Positions 54,485 through 63,564 are shown, counted from the stretch's first letter. The stretch: DNA of 64,000 nucleotides from Olleya sp. Bg11-27 (GCF_002831645.1 NZ_CP025117.1:4107001-4171000), one strand, 5' to 3'. The notes: generated by a model not told the origin, from the sequence alone. Made by a program: numbers and translations.

Positions 54485-55249
54485 ATGAACAGAATAAATC
54501 AAAAACTAAAAGAAGACAAAAAGCTATTAAGCATATACTTCTCTGCAGGTTACCCAAGTCTAAACGACACCGTTTCCATCATTCAAAACCTTGAAAAAAA
54601 CGGCGTAGATATGATTGAAATCGGATTACCTTTTAGTGATCCCTTAGCAGATGGACCAACTATACAAGCTAGTTCTACAAAGGCATTAAAAAACGGAATG
54701 ACAACAGATACGTTATTCAATCAACTAAAAGACATCCGACAAACAGTATCTATTCCATTAATAATTATGGGTTATTTTAATCCTATGTTACAATATGGCG
54801 TGGAAGCATTTTGCAAAAAATGTCAAGAGACAGGTATTGACGGATTAATAATTCCTGATTTACCCGTAGATGTTTACAATGACCAATACAAAGCAACATT
54901 TGAGAAGTACGGTTTAATAAATGTCTTTTTAATTACGCCACAGACTAGCGTGGAGCGCATCAACTTTATCGACTCGATATCTAACGGATTTATTTACATG
55001 GTAAGTAGCGCTAGCGTAACAGGAGGTAATTCTGGTTTTGGAATAGCACAAACGGATTACTTTAAGCGTATTGCAGACATGAAATTAAATAATCCTCAAA
55101 TTATAGGTTTTGGTATTTCTGATAATAAAACATTTACACAGGCGACACAATATGCAAAAGGAGCAATTATTGGAAGTGCTTTTATAAAACACTTAACTAA
55201 CAATGGCAACACCAATATAAAAGCCTTTACAGATACTATATTAAATTAA
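54485..55249 (+). CDS. trpA: Tryptophan synthase alpha chain
   Basis: 254 aa TIM barrel. YFSAGYPSLNDT, catalytic Glu in MIEIGLPFSDPLADGPTIQ, catalytic Asp in GIDGLIIPDLPVDVY, FLITPQTS, GFIYMVSSASVTGG and IGFGISDNKTF. Cleaves indole-glycerol phosphate and channels indole to TrpB. Separated from trpB by the repeat/GIY-YIG block; no strong promoter of its own was recognised, so it probably still depends on the trp transcript reading through the repeats. Confidence 0.96.
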   Translation: MNRINQKLKEDKKLLSIYFSAGYPSLNDTVSIIQNLEKNGVDMIEIGLPFSDPLADGPTIQASSTKALKNGMTTDTLFNQLKDIRQTVSIPLIIMGYFNPMLQYGVEAFCKKCQETGIDGLIIPDLPVDVYNDQYKATFEKYGLINVFLITPQTSVERINFIDSISNGFIYMVSSASVTGGNSGFGIAQTDYFKRIADMKLNNPQIIGFGISDNKTFTQATQYAKGAIIGSAFIKHLTNNGNTNIKAFTDTILN

Positions 55250-55260
55250 AAAGCAAATTC

Positions 55261-55722
55261 ATGGCAACAATCACGTTTAGAGAAGCAACACTGGAGGACA
55301 AACCAATGCTATTACAATTTGAACAACAACTTATTGCCTTTGAGCGTCCTTTTGATCGTATTTTAAAAGATGATTGTTCGTATTACGATCTTGACTTTTT
55401 AATACAATCAAAAGACATTAAACTAATCGTTGCTGCAGTTGACAATACACTTATCGCTTCAGGCTATGCCAAAATTATTAAAGCAAAGCCCTACCATAAA
55501 ATTACAGAATACACCTATATGGGGTTTATGTATGTCGACCCAGAATATAGAGGTCAAGGTGTGATTCAGAATATAATTGAACACTTAAAACAATGGTCCA
55601 TTAGCATAAATGTCTTTGAAACAAGATTAGAAGTATATAGTGAGAATACCTCAGCTATTAAAGCTTATCAAAAGAAAGGGTTTAGAAACAGAATGATCGA
55701 AATGAAAATGGATCTTAAATAA
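55261..55722 (+). CDS. GNAT family N-acetyltransferase
   Basis: 153 aa. GNAT fold with the acetyl-CoA motif VDPEYRGQGVIQNIIEHLKQ (R/QxxGxG/A) and the C-terminal AIKAYQKKGFRNRMIEMKMD. Substrate unknown. 11 bp after trpA in the same direction, so probably the last gene of the extended trp transcript. Confidence 0.9.
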   Translation: MATITFREATLEDKPMLLQFEQQLIAFERPFDRILKDDCSYYDLDFLIQSKDIKLIVAAVDNTLIASGYAKIIKAKPYHKITEYTYMGFMYVDPEYRGQGVIQNIIEHLKQWSISINVFETRLEVYSENTSAIKAYQKKGFRNRMIEMKMDLK

Positions 55723-55826
55723 ATCTTTAAGACACTTTAACAATAAACACCATTAGTTTAACGACACCTTGTGACACAGTAGCATGTCTAATTACTATCT
55801 TTATTACGAACCAAAAAAAAAAAATT

Positions 55827-55976
55827 ATGGGAATGATAAAAGATAGAAAGAAATTTAAAACAACGGTTAGACAAACAAATCCTACCAATCCAACAGGAAA
55901 CACAAAAATGGAAACTAACGATTTTGATATTGATAGTGAAACCATAAAAAAACAGCAAAATAAAACGAATAGCTAA
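55827..55976 (+). CDS. Small Lys/Thr/Asn-rich protein, uncertain
   Basis: 49 aa: MGMIKDRKKFKTTVRQTNPT ... ending KKQQNKTNS; hydrophilic, no membrane segment. It is preceded by a run of 12 A's, and directly before that another short frame (ATG 55783, MSNYYLYYEP then KKKK) enters the run; a slip of two bases would join both into one protein of about 65 residues. Followed by a strong terminator at 55999. Real small gene likely, exact start uncertain. Confidence 0.45.
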   Translation: MGMIKDRKKFKTTVRQTNPTNPTGNTKMETNDFDIDSETIKKQQNKTNS

Positions 55977-55998
55977 TCATATTTAGCTTAGTTATTAC

Positions 55999-56033
55999 AT
56001 GCCTATTCAGTATATTTGAATAGGCATTTTTTT
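55999..56033 (+). terminator. Strong intrinsic terminator abutting the next ORF
   Basis: Stem ATGCCTATTCA (55999-56009) / TGAATAGGCAT (56017-56027), loop GTATATT, then T's to 56033. The ATG of the next ORF follows directly at 56034. Confidence 0.85.
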
Positions 56034-56249
56034 ATGAAACTACTTAACGACTTCCGACTAATTCTGTTACTATGTTTAACCTTAGGCTTAGCTCCTTTTT
56101 TTCCAGAACCTCATCTTTGGGGTAAGTTAAAATGGATTGCCGGAGGCGCAACAGGCATGCATCCTAAAGATTGGTTTGATGTGTTTCTGCATGGCTTACC
56201 TTGGGTGCTTTTGATTAGAGTGATAATTGTAAAATTGACAAAAAAATAA
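56034..56249 (+). CDS. 71-aa conserved membrane protein
   Basis: Starts MKLLNDFRLILLLCLTLGLA; two hydrophobic segments (residues about 6-24 and 50-66, GLPWVLLIRVIIVKL) around PEPHLWGKLKWIAGG and MHPKDWFDVFLHG. I recall short flavobacterial proteins of this type annotated as RND-transporter-like, without experimental basis. The start is immediately preceded by a terminator hairpin, so either transcription starts within or just before the hairpin or read-through supplies the mRNA. Two bp before trmL, probably co-transcribed with it. Confidence 0.7.
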   Translation: MKLLNDFRLILLLCLTLGLAPFFPEPHLWGKLKWIAGGATGMHPKDWFDVFLHGLPWVLLIRVIIVKLTKK

Positions 56250-56251
56250 AC

Positions 56252-56704
56252 ATGCTTAATATTGTATTAATAGAACCAGAGATCCCTAATAACACAGGTA
56301 ATATTGGACGTTTAGCTTTAGCTTCTGGTTCCAGATTACACCTAGTAAAACCTTTCGGCTTCGAACTTAGCGATAAACGTTTAAAACGTGCTGGGTTAGA
56401 TTATTGGAAACATTTAGATGTGGTTATATACGAGTCGAAAGAAGACTTTTTTAACACCAATAAAAATGAGAATTTTGCATTCTTTTCTAGTCACGGGACA
56501 CAATCACATTGGGATATTCCTTTTAAAGACAATCAATTTTTAGTCTTTGGAAAAGAGTCTGTTGGTTTAGACAAAACTTTACTCAAAACACATTCAAATT
56601 CACTTTACAAAATACCGCTATACAGCGAACATATTAGAAGTTTAAACCTCGCCAACTCTGTTGGTATTGTCGTTTTTGAAGGTTTAAGACAATTATCAAA
56701 CTAA
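56252..56704 (+). CDS. trmL: tRNA (cytidine(34)-2'-O)-methyltransferase, TrmL/SpoU family
   Basis: 150 aa SPOUT enzyme. Motif 1 EPEIPNNTGNIGRLALASGS, motif 2 FLVFGKESVGLDKTLL and motif 3 IPLYSEHIRSLNLANSVGIV form the knotted SAM site. Family members 2'-O-methylate the wobble base of leucine tRNAs; RLKRAGLDYW is typical of TrmL. Cytoplasmic, housekeeping. Confidence 0.93.
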   Translation: MLNIVLIEPEIPNNTGNIGRLALASGSRLHLVKPFGFELSDKRLKRAGLDYWKHLDVVIYESKEDFFNTNKNENFAFFSSHGTQSHWDIPFKDNQFLVFGKESVGLDKTLLKTHSNSLYKIPLYSEHIRSLNLANSVGIVVFEGLRQLSN

Positions 56705-56707
56705 CTC

Positions 56708-57625
56708 ATGGATTCAAAAAGAAGTAAACTCATAAAATCCCTATCAGAATACGCACAAATTGCACTTGGAATTATTTTAGCAAGTATTGGTTTAAAAGCC
56801 TTTTTACTTCCAAACGGGTTCTTAGATGGCGGTGTTACTGGTATTGCCCTATTAATAAACAGATTAGTACACACCAATATTTCTTTACTATTAGTACTAC
56901 TAAGTATTCCTTTTTTAATCATTGGCTATTTTACGGTATCAAAACGGATTATTTTAAAATCTGTTATCAGTATTTTAGGCCTTGCATTATTTATCCACTT
57001 TGAAAACTTTGGAATTATAACAGAAGACAAGTTTCTAATCTCCATATTTGGTGGTTTATTCTTAGGGTCTGGTATCGGAATAGCTATCAGAAACGGGTGT
57101 GTTTTAGATGGATCAGAAATTTTGGGTGTCTTTATAAATGATCGTTTTGGAATAAGTATTGGTAAAGTGATCCTACTATTTAATGTTATTCTATTTACTA
57201 TCACTGCTTTTGTGATCTCTAAAGAAATAGCCATGTACTCGATCCTTACTTATATTGTAACGGCTAAAGTCACAGATATGGTTATTGAAGGGTTTGAAGA
57301 TTTTATAGGTGTATCTATTGTGTCTAAAGATTTTGATAAAATTAAAGTCGAAATCATTAAAGAGCTTGGTACAGGAATGACCATTTACAAAGGAAAAAGA
57401 GGTTTTATAAACCAAGGTGAGACGGAAGATATAGATATCATACATACCATTATAAACCGTATTGACATAAAAAAAATGTATCGTATTATATCCAATATAG
57501 ACGAAGATGCCTTTATTGTCGAGTTTGACGTAAACAACGTTAAAGGAGGTGTATTACGACGGTACTTAGATAGAAAAAAAGGCGTAAATTCTGCTAAATT
57601 CTTATCAGAAACACCCATGCAATAA
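56708..57625 (+). CDS. YitT family membrane protein (DUF161/DUF2179)
   Basis: 305 aa. Five to six helices in residues 15-205 with the family motifs LPNGFLDGGVTGIALLINRL and IRNGCVLDGSEILGVFINDR, then a cytoplasmic DUF2179 domain (KVEIIKELGTGMTIYKGKRG ... VLRRYLDRKKG). Function of the family is not established; transport of a small molecule has been suggested. Convergent with the VF530 gene, 2 bp between stops. Confidence 0.9.
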   Translation: MDSKRSKLIKSLSEYAQIALGIILASIGLKAFLLPNGFLDGGVTGIALLINRLVHTNISLLLVLLSIPFLIIGYFTVSKRIILKSVISILGLALFIHFENFGIITEDKFLISIFGGLFLGSGIGIAIRNGCVLDGSEILGVFINDRFGISIGKVILLFNVILFTITAFVISKEIAMYSILTYIVTAKVTDMVIEGFEDFIGVSIVSKDFDKIKVEIIKELGTGMTIYKGKRGFINQGETEDIDIIHTIINRIDIKKMYRIISNIDEDAFIVEFDVNNVKGGVLRRYLDRKKGVNSAKFLSETPMQ

Positions 57626-57627
57626 GC

Positions 57628-57852
57628 TTACTTATTTTTCTTCAAATACTGTAAATACATGTTTTCGACCTTCGTTCTAGCCCAAGGTGTACGACGTAAA
57701 AATTTTAAACTAGATTTAATTGAAGGGTTGTCGGTAAAACATTTAATTTTTATAACATGCCCCATATATTCCCAGCCATAATGCGATTCTAAATCCGTTA
57801 CGATTTGTTCCAGTTTTATACCGTGTAAAGGATTGTTTTTTTGTGTTTCCAC
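57628..57852 (-). CDS. VF530/DUF2132 family small protein
   Basis: 74 aa, NNPLHGIKLEQIVTDLESHY ... CFTDNPSIKSSLKFLRRTPW, a full-length match to the VF530 family, a compact helical fold proposed to bind DNA. Overlaps the upstream 71-aa gene by one base; these two and the helicase gene likely share a transcript. Confidence 0.85.
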   Translation of the reverse strand: METQKNNPLHGIKLEQIVTDLESHYGWEYMGHVIKIKCFTDNPSIKSSLKFLRRTPWARTKVENMYLQYLKKNK

Positions 57853-58067
57853 TAGATATTTTCTATTAAACTTTTAATTTTTACTGCCTTCTCAAAATGA
57901 TCCAATTTATGAGTTTGTATCCACCAAGTAGCAGCTTCCATTAACAATTCTGGATCATCATTTTTGTTTTTAAAAAAAGCATAAAAAGAGACTCCAACGG
58001 AGTCTCCTTTTTGAGCAATTTTTTTATTGCAAACGTCTATGATTTTATCTTTTAAAGCAAGTGTCAT
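57852..58067 (-). CDS. DUF6500-like small protein
   Basis: 71 aa: LKDKIIDVCNKKIAQKGDSV then GVSFYAFFKNKNDDPELLME and AATWWIQTHKLDHFEKA. Hydrophilic, helical. From memory it resembles the family DUF6500; function unknown. 8 bp after the DEAD-box helicase gene, 1 nt overlap with VF530. Confidence 0.7.
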   Translation of the reverse strand: MTLALKDKIIDVCNKKIAQKGDSVGVSFYAFFKNKNDDPELLMEAATWWIQTHKLDHFEKAVKIKSLIENI

Positions 58068-58075
58068 AAAAACAA

Positions 58076-59374
58076 TTAGCGTCTATTATCGTTATTTCTA
58101 CTTTTAGATTTAGTTCTATTACGACCACCTGAATTTGATGACGAATTCCCCTTAGATTTAGATTTTTCGCCTTTAGGTTTATTATTTCTAGGTTGTTGTC
58201 TTCTATTTTGTCCTGGTTTAATTGGTGCTGTAGAGGCGTTCGGGTCAGGTTCAAAACCTTCTAAAATATCAACTGGTAATTTCATACCAATTAATTTTTC
58301 GATATCTCTTAAAAAAGTTGTTTCGTCTGCACTTACTAAACTTATCGCTTCTCCATTAGCTCCTGCACGACCAGTACGACCAATACGGTGTACATAATCT
58401 TCTGAGATATTTGGGATTTCAAAATTAATAACGTGTGGTAATAATGGGATATCTAAACCACGTGCAGCAATATCTGTCGCGACTAGCACACTAATACTTC
58501 CACTTTTAAAACCTGCTAAAGCTTTTGTACGTGCCCCTTGACTTTTATTTCCGTGGATTGCAGCAGCTTTAATACCTGCTTTAATCATTTTTTCTACTAA
58601 TTTATTAGCACCATGCTTAGTACGGTTAAAAACCAATACTTGCTTCCAATTACCATCAGTAATTAACTTGATAATTAAATCTGTTTTTTTAGCTTTGGCT
58701 ACTCTAAATACTTTTTGAGTAATAGCTTCAACTGTTGTGTTTTCTGGTGTTGCTTCAACTTGCACTGGATGATTTAAAATCCCGTTTGCTAATTTTCTAA
58801 TCTCTTTAGAAAAAGTTGCAGAGAACATTAAATTTTGACGTTTGTCCGGCATTAGTTTCATTACGCGTTCTATATCACGCAAAAAACCCATGTCTAACAT
58901 ACGGTCTGCCTCATCTAACACGAAAATCTCAACACGTTTTAAAGATAGTAAGCCTTGACTTTCTAAATCTATCAAACGTCCTGGCGTAGCCACTAATACA
59001 TCAATACCCTGACGGATAGTTGCAGCTTGTGGTTTTTGATTAACACCTCCAAAAATTACAGCACTGCGCAAGTTTAAAAACTCACTATACTCTTTTACGT
59101 TAGCATACACTTGTGCAGCCAACTCACGTGTTGGTGTTAAAATTAACGCACGTATAGGTCTATACTTTTCTTTCGGGTTTTCCGATAAGATATGTAATAA
59201 TGGTAATGTAAAACCTGCTGTTTTACCTGTTCCTGTTTGTGCCGAAGCCAATACGTCATGCCCTTCCAATACTGGAGGGATGGCTTTTTGTTGAATTGGA
59301 CTTGGTGTAGTGTATCCTTTTTTACTAATTGCTTTTAGTAAGGCTTCGGATAGGCCTAAAGATTGAAATGACAT
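58076..59374 (-). CDS. DEAD-box RNA helicase (RhlE type)
   Basis: 432 aa. Q motif [20 protein letters not shown], motif [14 protein letters not shown], Ia PTRELAAQV, motif [14 protein letters not shown], motif III FSATF, motif [12 protein letters not shown], motif [12 protein letters not shown]. The C-terminal tail (about 375-432) is basic and Ser/Asn-rich, as in RhlE proteins, for RNA contact. Likely works in ribosome assembly or mRNA turnover, especially in the cold. A TACCTTTG box lies upstream. Confidence 0.95.
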   Translation of the reverse strand: MSFQSLGLSEALLKAISKKGYTTPSPIQQKAIPPVLEGHDVLASAQTGTGKTAGFTLPLLHILSENPKEKYRPIRALILTPTRELAAQVYANVKEYSEFLNLRSAVIFGGVNQKPQAATIRQGIDVLVATPGRLIDLESQGLLSLKRVEIFVLDEADRMLDMGFLRDIERVMKLMPDKRQNLMFSATFSKEIRKLANGILNHPVQVEATPENTTVEAITQKVFRVAKAKKTDLIIKLITDGNWKQVLVFNRTKHGANKLVEKMIKAGIKAAAIHGNKSQGARTKALAGFKSGSISVLVATDIAARGLDIPLLPHVINFEIPNISEDYVHRIGRTGRAGANGEAISLVSADETTFLRDIEKLIGMKLPVDILEGFEPDPNASTAPIKPGQNRRQQPRNNKPKGEKSKSKGNSSSNSGGRNRTKSKSRNNDNRR

Positions 59375-59431
59375 AAATACCGTTTATCGAGATAAACACT
59401 ATTTAGTTAGGTTACCTCTTTTAATATGATG

Positions 59432-59439
59432 CAAAGGTA
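59432..59439 (-). promoter_or_regulatory. Putative -7 box of the helicase gene
   Basis: Reverse strand TACCTTTG, full match to TAnnTTTG, giving a leader of about 50 nt. Confidence 0.45.
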
Positions 59440-59636
59440 CTGTTAAATAATGGTTTTAGTATTTTTATTGGGTTTTGTTTAGGGTTTAGGTATTTAATTT
59501 TACCAAAAAATCATACTAAATTCGGGTAAGCCTAAATAGGATTCTATAAACAAGAACCCTATACACAATTAAGCATTTTTACTTTCAATAACCATATTAT
59601 GAGTTGCATTATAATTCTATTTTTTTTGATTTCTCT

Positions 59637-60059
59637 ATGCTTAAAAGATTAAAATCTAGGAGTAAAACAGAACTAATAAAACAGATGTTCAATAATGCAG
59701 AAACTATTTTAGGATTGTATAATGATAACTATGTTTCTGAAATAAAAAAGTATCTAACTGAATTGAATAAAGATAATCAGAAAGAACTTGATGAGTATAA
59801 TAGATACAAATCCCAAATAGAAACCAGAACACCTTTTCAATTAGAGGATTTAAACAATTTTGAAATAGTTTATGATTCTTCCCTTACAAAAGCAAAACAA
59901 TTAAAGTTTCATTACAACGGGCAAGGTGGTGTTTATAGACGTTTTTTTCAACCAGGCTTTGTAAAATTTAATATTGAAACATTAAAACCTTATCTAACAA
60001 AAGAATTTAAAGGCCAGTTTAGGAATGTAATGACGAGGCTAATTCTCCTTGATAATTAG
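59637..60059 (+). CDS. 140-aa protein of unknown function
   Basis: Start taken at ATG MLKRLKSRSKTELIKQMFNN rather than an upstream TTG. Basic N-terminus, then a helical coiled-coil-like middle (YLTELNKDNQKELDEYNRYK), then a beta part with GQGGVYRRFFQPGFVKF. No signal peptide or membrane helix. It lies 210 bp before the TssD gene in the same direction; a link to the T6SS islet is possible but not supported by any recognised domain. Confidence 0.6.
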   Translation: MLKRLKSRSKTELIKQMFNNAETILGLYNDNYVSEIKKYLTELNKDNQKELDEYNRYKSQIETRTPFQLEDLNNFEIVYDSSLTKAKQLKFHYNGQGGVYRRFFQPGFVKFNIETLKPYLTKEFKGQFRNVMTRLILLDN

Positions 60060-60268
60060 TAATTTAATTATAAAGTACTTACAGTCATCCTTGCAAAGTT
60101 TTCATCTATTAAATTAGGCGTTTAACACAAAAGGATATCTTACCTAAGCTAAGACTCTATCATTTTATAGCTTACTACAACAATGAACGTTTGTGTTTTA
60201 CATGTATTTCATCGGATTTTATTATTCTTTTTTTGTACATTAGTGCCTTAGTAATAAATATAAAATTT

Positions 60269-60955
60269 ATGAGTTTTTTAGCTAAGCTATTTATTGAAGA
60301 TGAAGTTAGGAATATCCTAAATGTCAACCAAGTATATTCTAGGTTAGCAGATGTTAACGGACGACCTATAACTAAGGCTGTTGGCCATAAATTAGAGTTT
60401 GCAATAGAGTCTACAATAGATGATAGTTTTTTTTACGAAAGTATGTTTTCGCAAACCGATCAATGTGAAGGAGAAATTGTGTTTTATAAACGTGATGGTA
60501 TAAGTACCCTGTTTAAAATGGAATTTGCCAACGCACAAATATTGAATTTAGCTGAATCTTTTAATGCCATAGATAGTCTACCATTACATATGAATATTGC
60601 CATTGGTTGGGGAATCATGAAAATGAAAGGTGTAACGCATCAAGAACCTTGGAATCCTAACAATCCATTTATAGAGATTGAAGAAACGACAAGACAAGAG
60701 GAAGAAAAAGAAGTCACCCGCTACTTTGTAACGGATACTGAAGGTAATGAGCTTGACGAATATAAAATAGGTGAAAAAATCATTTTAAATATAGAAACCA
60801 AAAATCGCATTGGAGATAGTATAACTATTCATTTAAATGATAAAACTCACGATTTTAAATATGGTGGTCAAATTCTTGAAAATGACAAATTAAGTAATTA
60901 CACTATCAATAGTAATTTAGAACAAATAGAATTAGACGTAATTAATCAACAATAA
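60269..60955 (+). CDS. tssD: T6SS tube protein TssD/Hcp (Bacteroidota type) with C-terminal extension
   Basis: 228 aa from ATG MSFLAKLFIEDEVRNILNVN, which is the conserved TssD start; an upstream in-frame ATG (60191) adds only an unlikely hydrophobic leader. Residues 1-130 are the Hcp tube fold (DVNGRPITKAVGHKLEFAIE, FFYESMFSQTDQCEGEIVFY, NAIDSLPLHMNIAIGWGIMK). About residues 135-228 are an extra beta-rich domain (TRYFVTDTEGNELDEYKIGE, ITIHLNDKTHDFKYGGQILE), i.e. an evolved Hcp. One base before the lipase-like effector gene. No other T6SS structural genes are in view, so this is an orphan islet that would rely on a core cluster elsewhere. Confidence 0.85.
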   Translation: MSFLAKLFIEDEVRNILNVNQVYSRLADVNGRPITKAVGHKLEFAIESTIDDSFFYESMFSQTDQCEGEIVFYKRDGISTLFKMEFANAQILNLAESFNAIDSLPLHMNIAIGWGIMKMKGVTHQEPWNPNNPFIEIEETTRQEEEKEVTRYFVTDTEGNELDEYKIGEKIILNIETKNRIGDSITIHLNDKTHDFKYGGQILENDKLSNYTINSNLEQIELDVINQQ

Positions 60956-60956
60956 A

Positions 60957-62822
60957 ATGGCTGTAAATACTTTTAAATTAGAATTTGAAGACGGGGTTAC
61001 TAAAACCTTAGAAGTTGTCGTTGTTAGTCCTACAGATATCATCATGTTTGTGGCTGGAACACAAGACCCTGTAAATATAGCCGCATTAAAACATCAAGCA
61101 AACCATAACTATTGGAAAGCTAGCAAGGATAATCTTTGGGGTAATGTTAAAAAACTAAAACCTCAATTCCACGACTTGAATATTGAAGCCGATTTTTTTA
61201 GCTGGAGTGGTGACAATAGTGAAGATGAAAGAAATAGAGCAGCCGATAGATTATTAGATTTATTTACTAGAGAATATCCTAAATTTAAAAATAAAGAAAC
61301 GCATTTACATTTAATAGGCCATTCTCATGGCGGTAACGTTATTAATCAATTTACAGAGTTAATTACTACAGATACTCGCTTTCCTAAATTATGGGAAATA
61401 AAAAGTATCACCTATCTATCGACACCTTTTTTTAGAGAAAAACATCAATTAAATCACTCTAAATTACATAAAGACTGCCAAATTATAAATGTGCATAACG
61501 ACTATGACATTACACAACGATTTGTTGCCGATTTTTCTTTAGATAATTTAGAAAATCTAATCGCAGGGTTTAATAGTTTTGAATTTGATAAGGCGAAACA
61601 AAGAATTGGACTAATATTATCTTCCGGTGTATTTGCACCAATAACCTCAGCAACTTCAATTATTAGCGATTCTACTCAAGGTGTTTTAATTTGGGAAAGA
61701 GTATCGTTACTATTAGATAATGTTAATCAGATTTTAGATTTGATTATTAATATGGTTAATAACCCTAAGCTAAAAAAACTAAGCACCGAGAAAGCAGAAA
61801 TAAACCAACTTTTAACTGAATTAAAAGCCTGGATACCAATCGCTCAAACCAATTTAAACACAAGAGTTACTGAATACCAGCAAACAATAGAGAATATTAA
61901 TAGTAGTAGTGAAGAAGAGGGCCTTTGGGGAAAATTTAAGGATAATTTAGGCAAAGCAGCAGATAGTATTGCTAATAGTTTTAGTGACACATTCGAAACT
62001 GTAGATTTAATGTCTGATTTACATATGGAAGCACCATTGAGAGTCATTAATAAAATTCTATTTATTGACAAAGGGCTTGAAGACGCTTATCTTTTAGGAC
62101 TATTAGAGCGAATATTTTCAGAGCAATCCGGTGTTACAGATACTATTGATAACACAACATGGGATCCAACGGAACAAATCCAAGGTAAATTTAAAGTCAC
62201 TGATGTCCCAATTACTAATGAAGATGCTTATCACTCTAGAGGATTAAAATCCAAATTTGAAAAGTTTGTATCTGGTGCAGAGAAAAGCATCGCAGATGGA
62301 AATTTAAAAGAATTCCTGATTAGATTAGTTAGCCAACTTATATCTAGTCAATCTATAAATGACATGAGTACCATTTTATGGTGGGCAGACCTTATATTTA
62401 AAGATGAAGCCGATGACGAATTTAAAAAATTCAGAAAGGATTACCTTCCAAAATACAGTCAATTAATAGAGAAATATGAAGCGCATTTAATAGCGCCTCA
62501 AGATAAGCCTGCAGAGAAAAAAACGGAGACAGATACAAAAACGCCTGACGGATTTACTGAAGCTGCAAAACTTGCATTTACTACCGAGTTAAATGCAATC
62601 AATAGCATAACTAAACAAAACTGGGAAGCAACAGTTTTGGAAGAAAAAGAAAAAAAGAGAGAGGATGAAGAAAAGAATCCTCCTGCACCACCAGTAATTG
62701 GAAGTTTGGCCCATTTTGCGACAGTTTCTCACGGTTTAAGCCATACGAAATTATGGGATGAAGTAGAACAAGAGCTAAAAAATAGTTTTAGTTCAGGAAA
62801 AAACCCTGGCTATAAAGAATAG
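60957..62822 (+). CDS. Putative T6SS alpha/beta-hydrolase effector (Tle-like)
   Basis: 621 aa. N-terminal ~20 residues repeat the style of the Hcp extension (FKLEFEDGVTKTLEVVVV), then a hydrolase start IIMFVAGTQDP, Trp-rich loop FFSWSGDNSEDERNRAADRL and nucleophile elbow HLIGHSHGGNVI (Ser in GHSHG, about residue 122). A catalytic His/Asp pair is plausible at IINVHNDYDITQRF. The C-terminal 350 residues are helical, with a Lys/Glu-rich tail and SLAHFATVSHGLSHTKLWDE near the end. Gene order Hcp-hydrolase-membrane protein is typical of a phospholipase effector with immunity gene. Confidence 0.75.
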   Translation: MAVNTFKLEFEDGVTKTLEVVVVSPTDIIMFVAGTQDPVNIAALKHQANHNYWKASKDNLWGNVKKLKPQFHDLNIEADFFSWSGDNSEDERNRAADRLLDLFTREYPKFKNKETHLHLIGHSHGGNVINQFTELITTDTRFPKLWEIKSITYLSTPFFREKHQLNHSKLHKDCQIINVHNDYDITQRFVADFSLDNLENLIAGFNSFEFDKAKQRIGLILSSGVFAPITSATSIISDSTQGVLIWERVSLLLDNVNQILDLIINMVNNPKLKKLSTEKAEINQLLTELKAWIPIAQTNLNTRVTEYQQTIENINSSSEEEGLWGKFKDNLGKAADSIANSFSDTFETVDLMSDLHMEAPLRVINKILFIDKGLEDAYLLGLLERIFSEQSGVTDTIDNTTWDPTEQIQGKFKVTDVPITNEDAYHSRGLKSKFEKFVSGAEKSIADGNLKEFLIRLVSQLISSQSINDMSTILWWADLIFKDEADDEFKKFRKDYLPKYSQLIEKYEAHLIAPQDKPAEKKTETDTKTPDGFTEAAKLAFTTELNAINSITKQNWEATVLEEKEKKREDEEKNPPAPPVIGSLAHFATVSHGLSHTKLWDEVEQELKNSFSSGKNPGYKE

Positions 62823-62825
62823 ATT

Positions 62826-63125
62826 ATGAAAAAAGCACTGCAGTACTTACTATTCATACTTTTATCAACAATCCTTTCTGTCTTTTTATTCTATTTATAT
62901 GTGGAGGACAACACCTTTGAGGTTTTTGGAATGTTTTACATTGCTCCTCCTGCAGGGATTTTAACAGGAGTGATCTTTTTATTGGTTAACCATTTTCTAT
63001 TAAAAAAACATCAAAGTAAAACGACATTTTATCTAATAAGAGTATTGCTATTCATTTTAATTTATGCAACCGTTTGTTCTATAATGTTATTTGGAGGAGA
63101 TATCATCTATAGCCTTACTAGTTAA
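62826..63125 (+). CDS. Membrane protein, candidate immunity to the hydrolase effector
   Basis: 99 aa with three hydrophobic helices (YLLFILLSTILSVFLFYLYV; FYIAPPAGILTGVIFLLVNH; YLIRVLLFILIYATVCSIML). Three bp after the effector gene. Position and size fit an inner-membrane immunity protein against a lipase delivered to the periplasm. No family recognised. Confidence 0.65.
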   Translation: MKKALQYLLFILLSTILSVFLFYLYVEDNTFEVFGMFYIAPPAGILTGVIFLLVNHFLLKKHQSKTTFYLIRVLLFILIYATVCSIMLFGGDIIYSLTS

Positions 63126-63236
63126 AATCAGTCTTTATAAATAATGCTTAAAATGAAGGTGGTCACTTCTTTTCTTCTCACTATTTATATCACGAAAAAG
63201 CTATATTTAACACTGGTAAATTACACACAACAGCAT

Positions 63237-63564
63237 TTGGATACTATCTCGGGCTCTAGTTAATATTTTATTTTCTATTGTAAATCAGTATGTTTTAACC
63301 TAACCTAATAATACGACAAATAGTTATAGTCCGATTTGTGAGTATCGTTCAAGTATACTAGTTTTTGTTGATGGTCCTATTTTAGACATTCAAGGTACTC
63401 TCCTATTTTTATTAATAGCTTTTTTTTTATTTAGAAGAAAAACAAAAACACCTGTTTTTTTTATTAGAATAGCACTCGTTATTTTCATCGTCCTATTAAT
63501 TTCATGTATACAAAAGTTTTTTTTTAAAACATCAATAGGTACAAAACAAAGTATTCATAATTAA
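63237..63564 (+). pseudogene. Decayed membrane-protein gene (possible second immunity copy)
   Basis: A plus-strand frame WILSRALVNILFSIVNQYVL then an in-frame TAA (about 63303), after which it stays open: SYSPICEYRSSILVFVDGPI, GTLLFLLIAFFLFRRKTKTP, FFIRIALVIFIVLLISCIQK to a stop at 63562. Helix pattern (two TM with RRKTKTPVFFIR between) parallels the end of the 99-aa membrane protein upstream (KKHQSKTTFYLIRVLLFIL), so it may be a diverged duplicate. No start codon found. Confidence 0.5.

Noticed and set aside
60191-60268. Extended N-terminus for TssD from an upstream ATG
   Set aside because: The extra 26 residues are a hydrophobic leader not found in TssD; MSFLAKLFI is the conserved start of the family.
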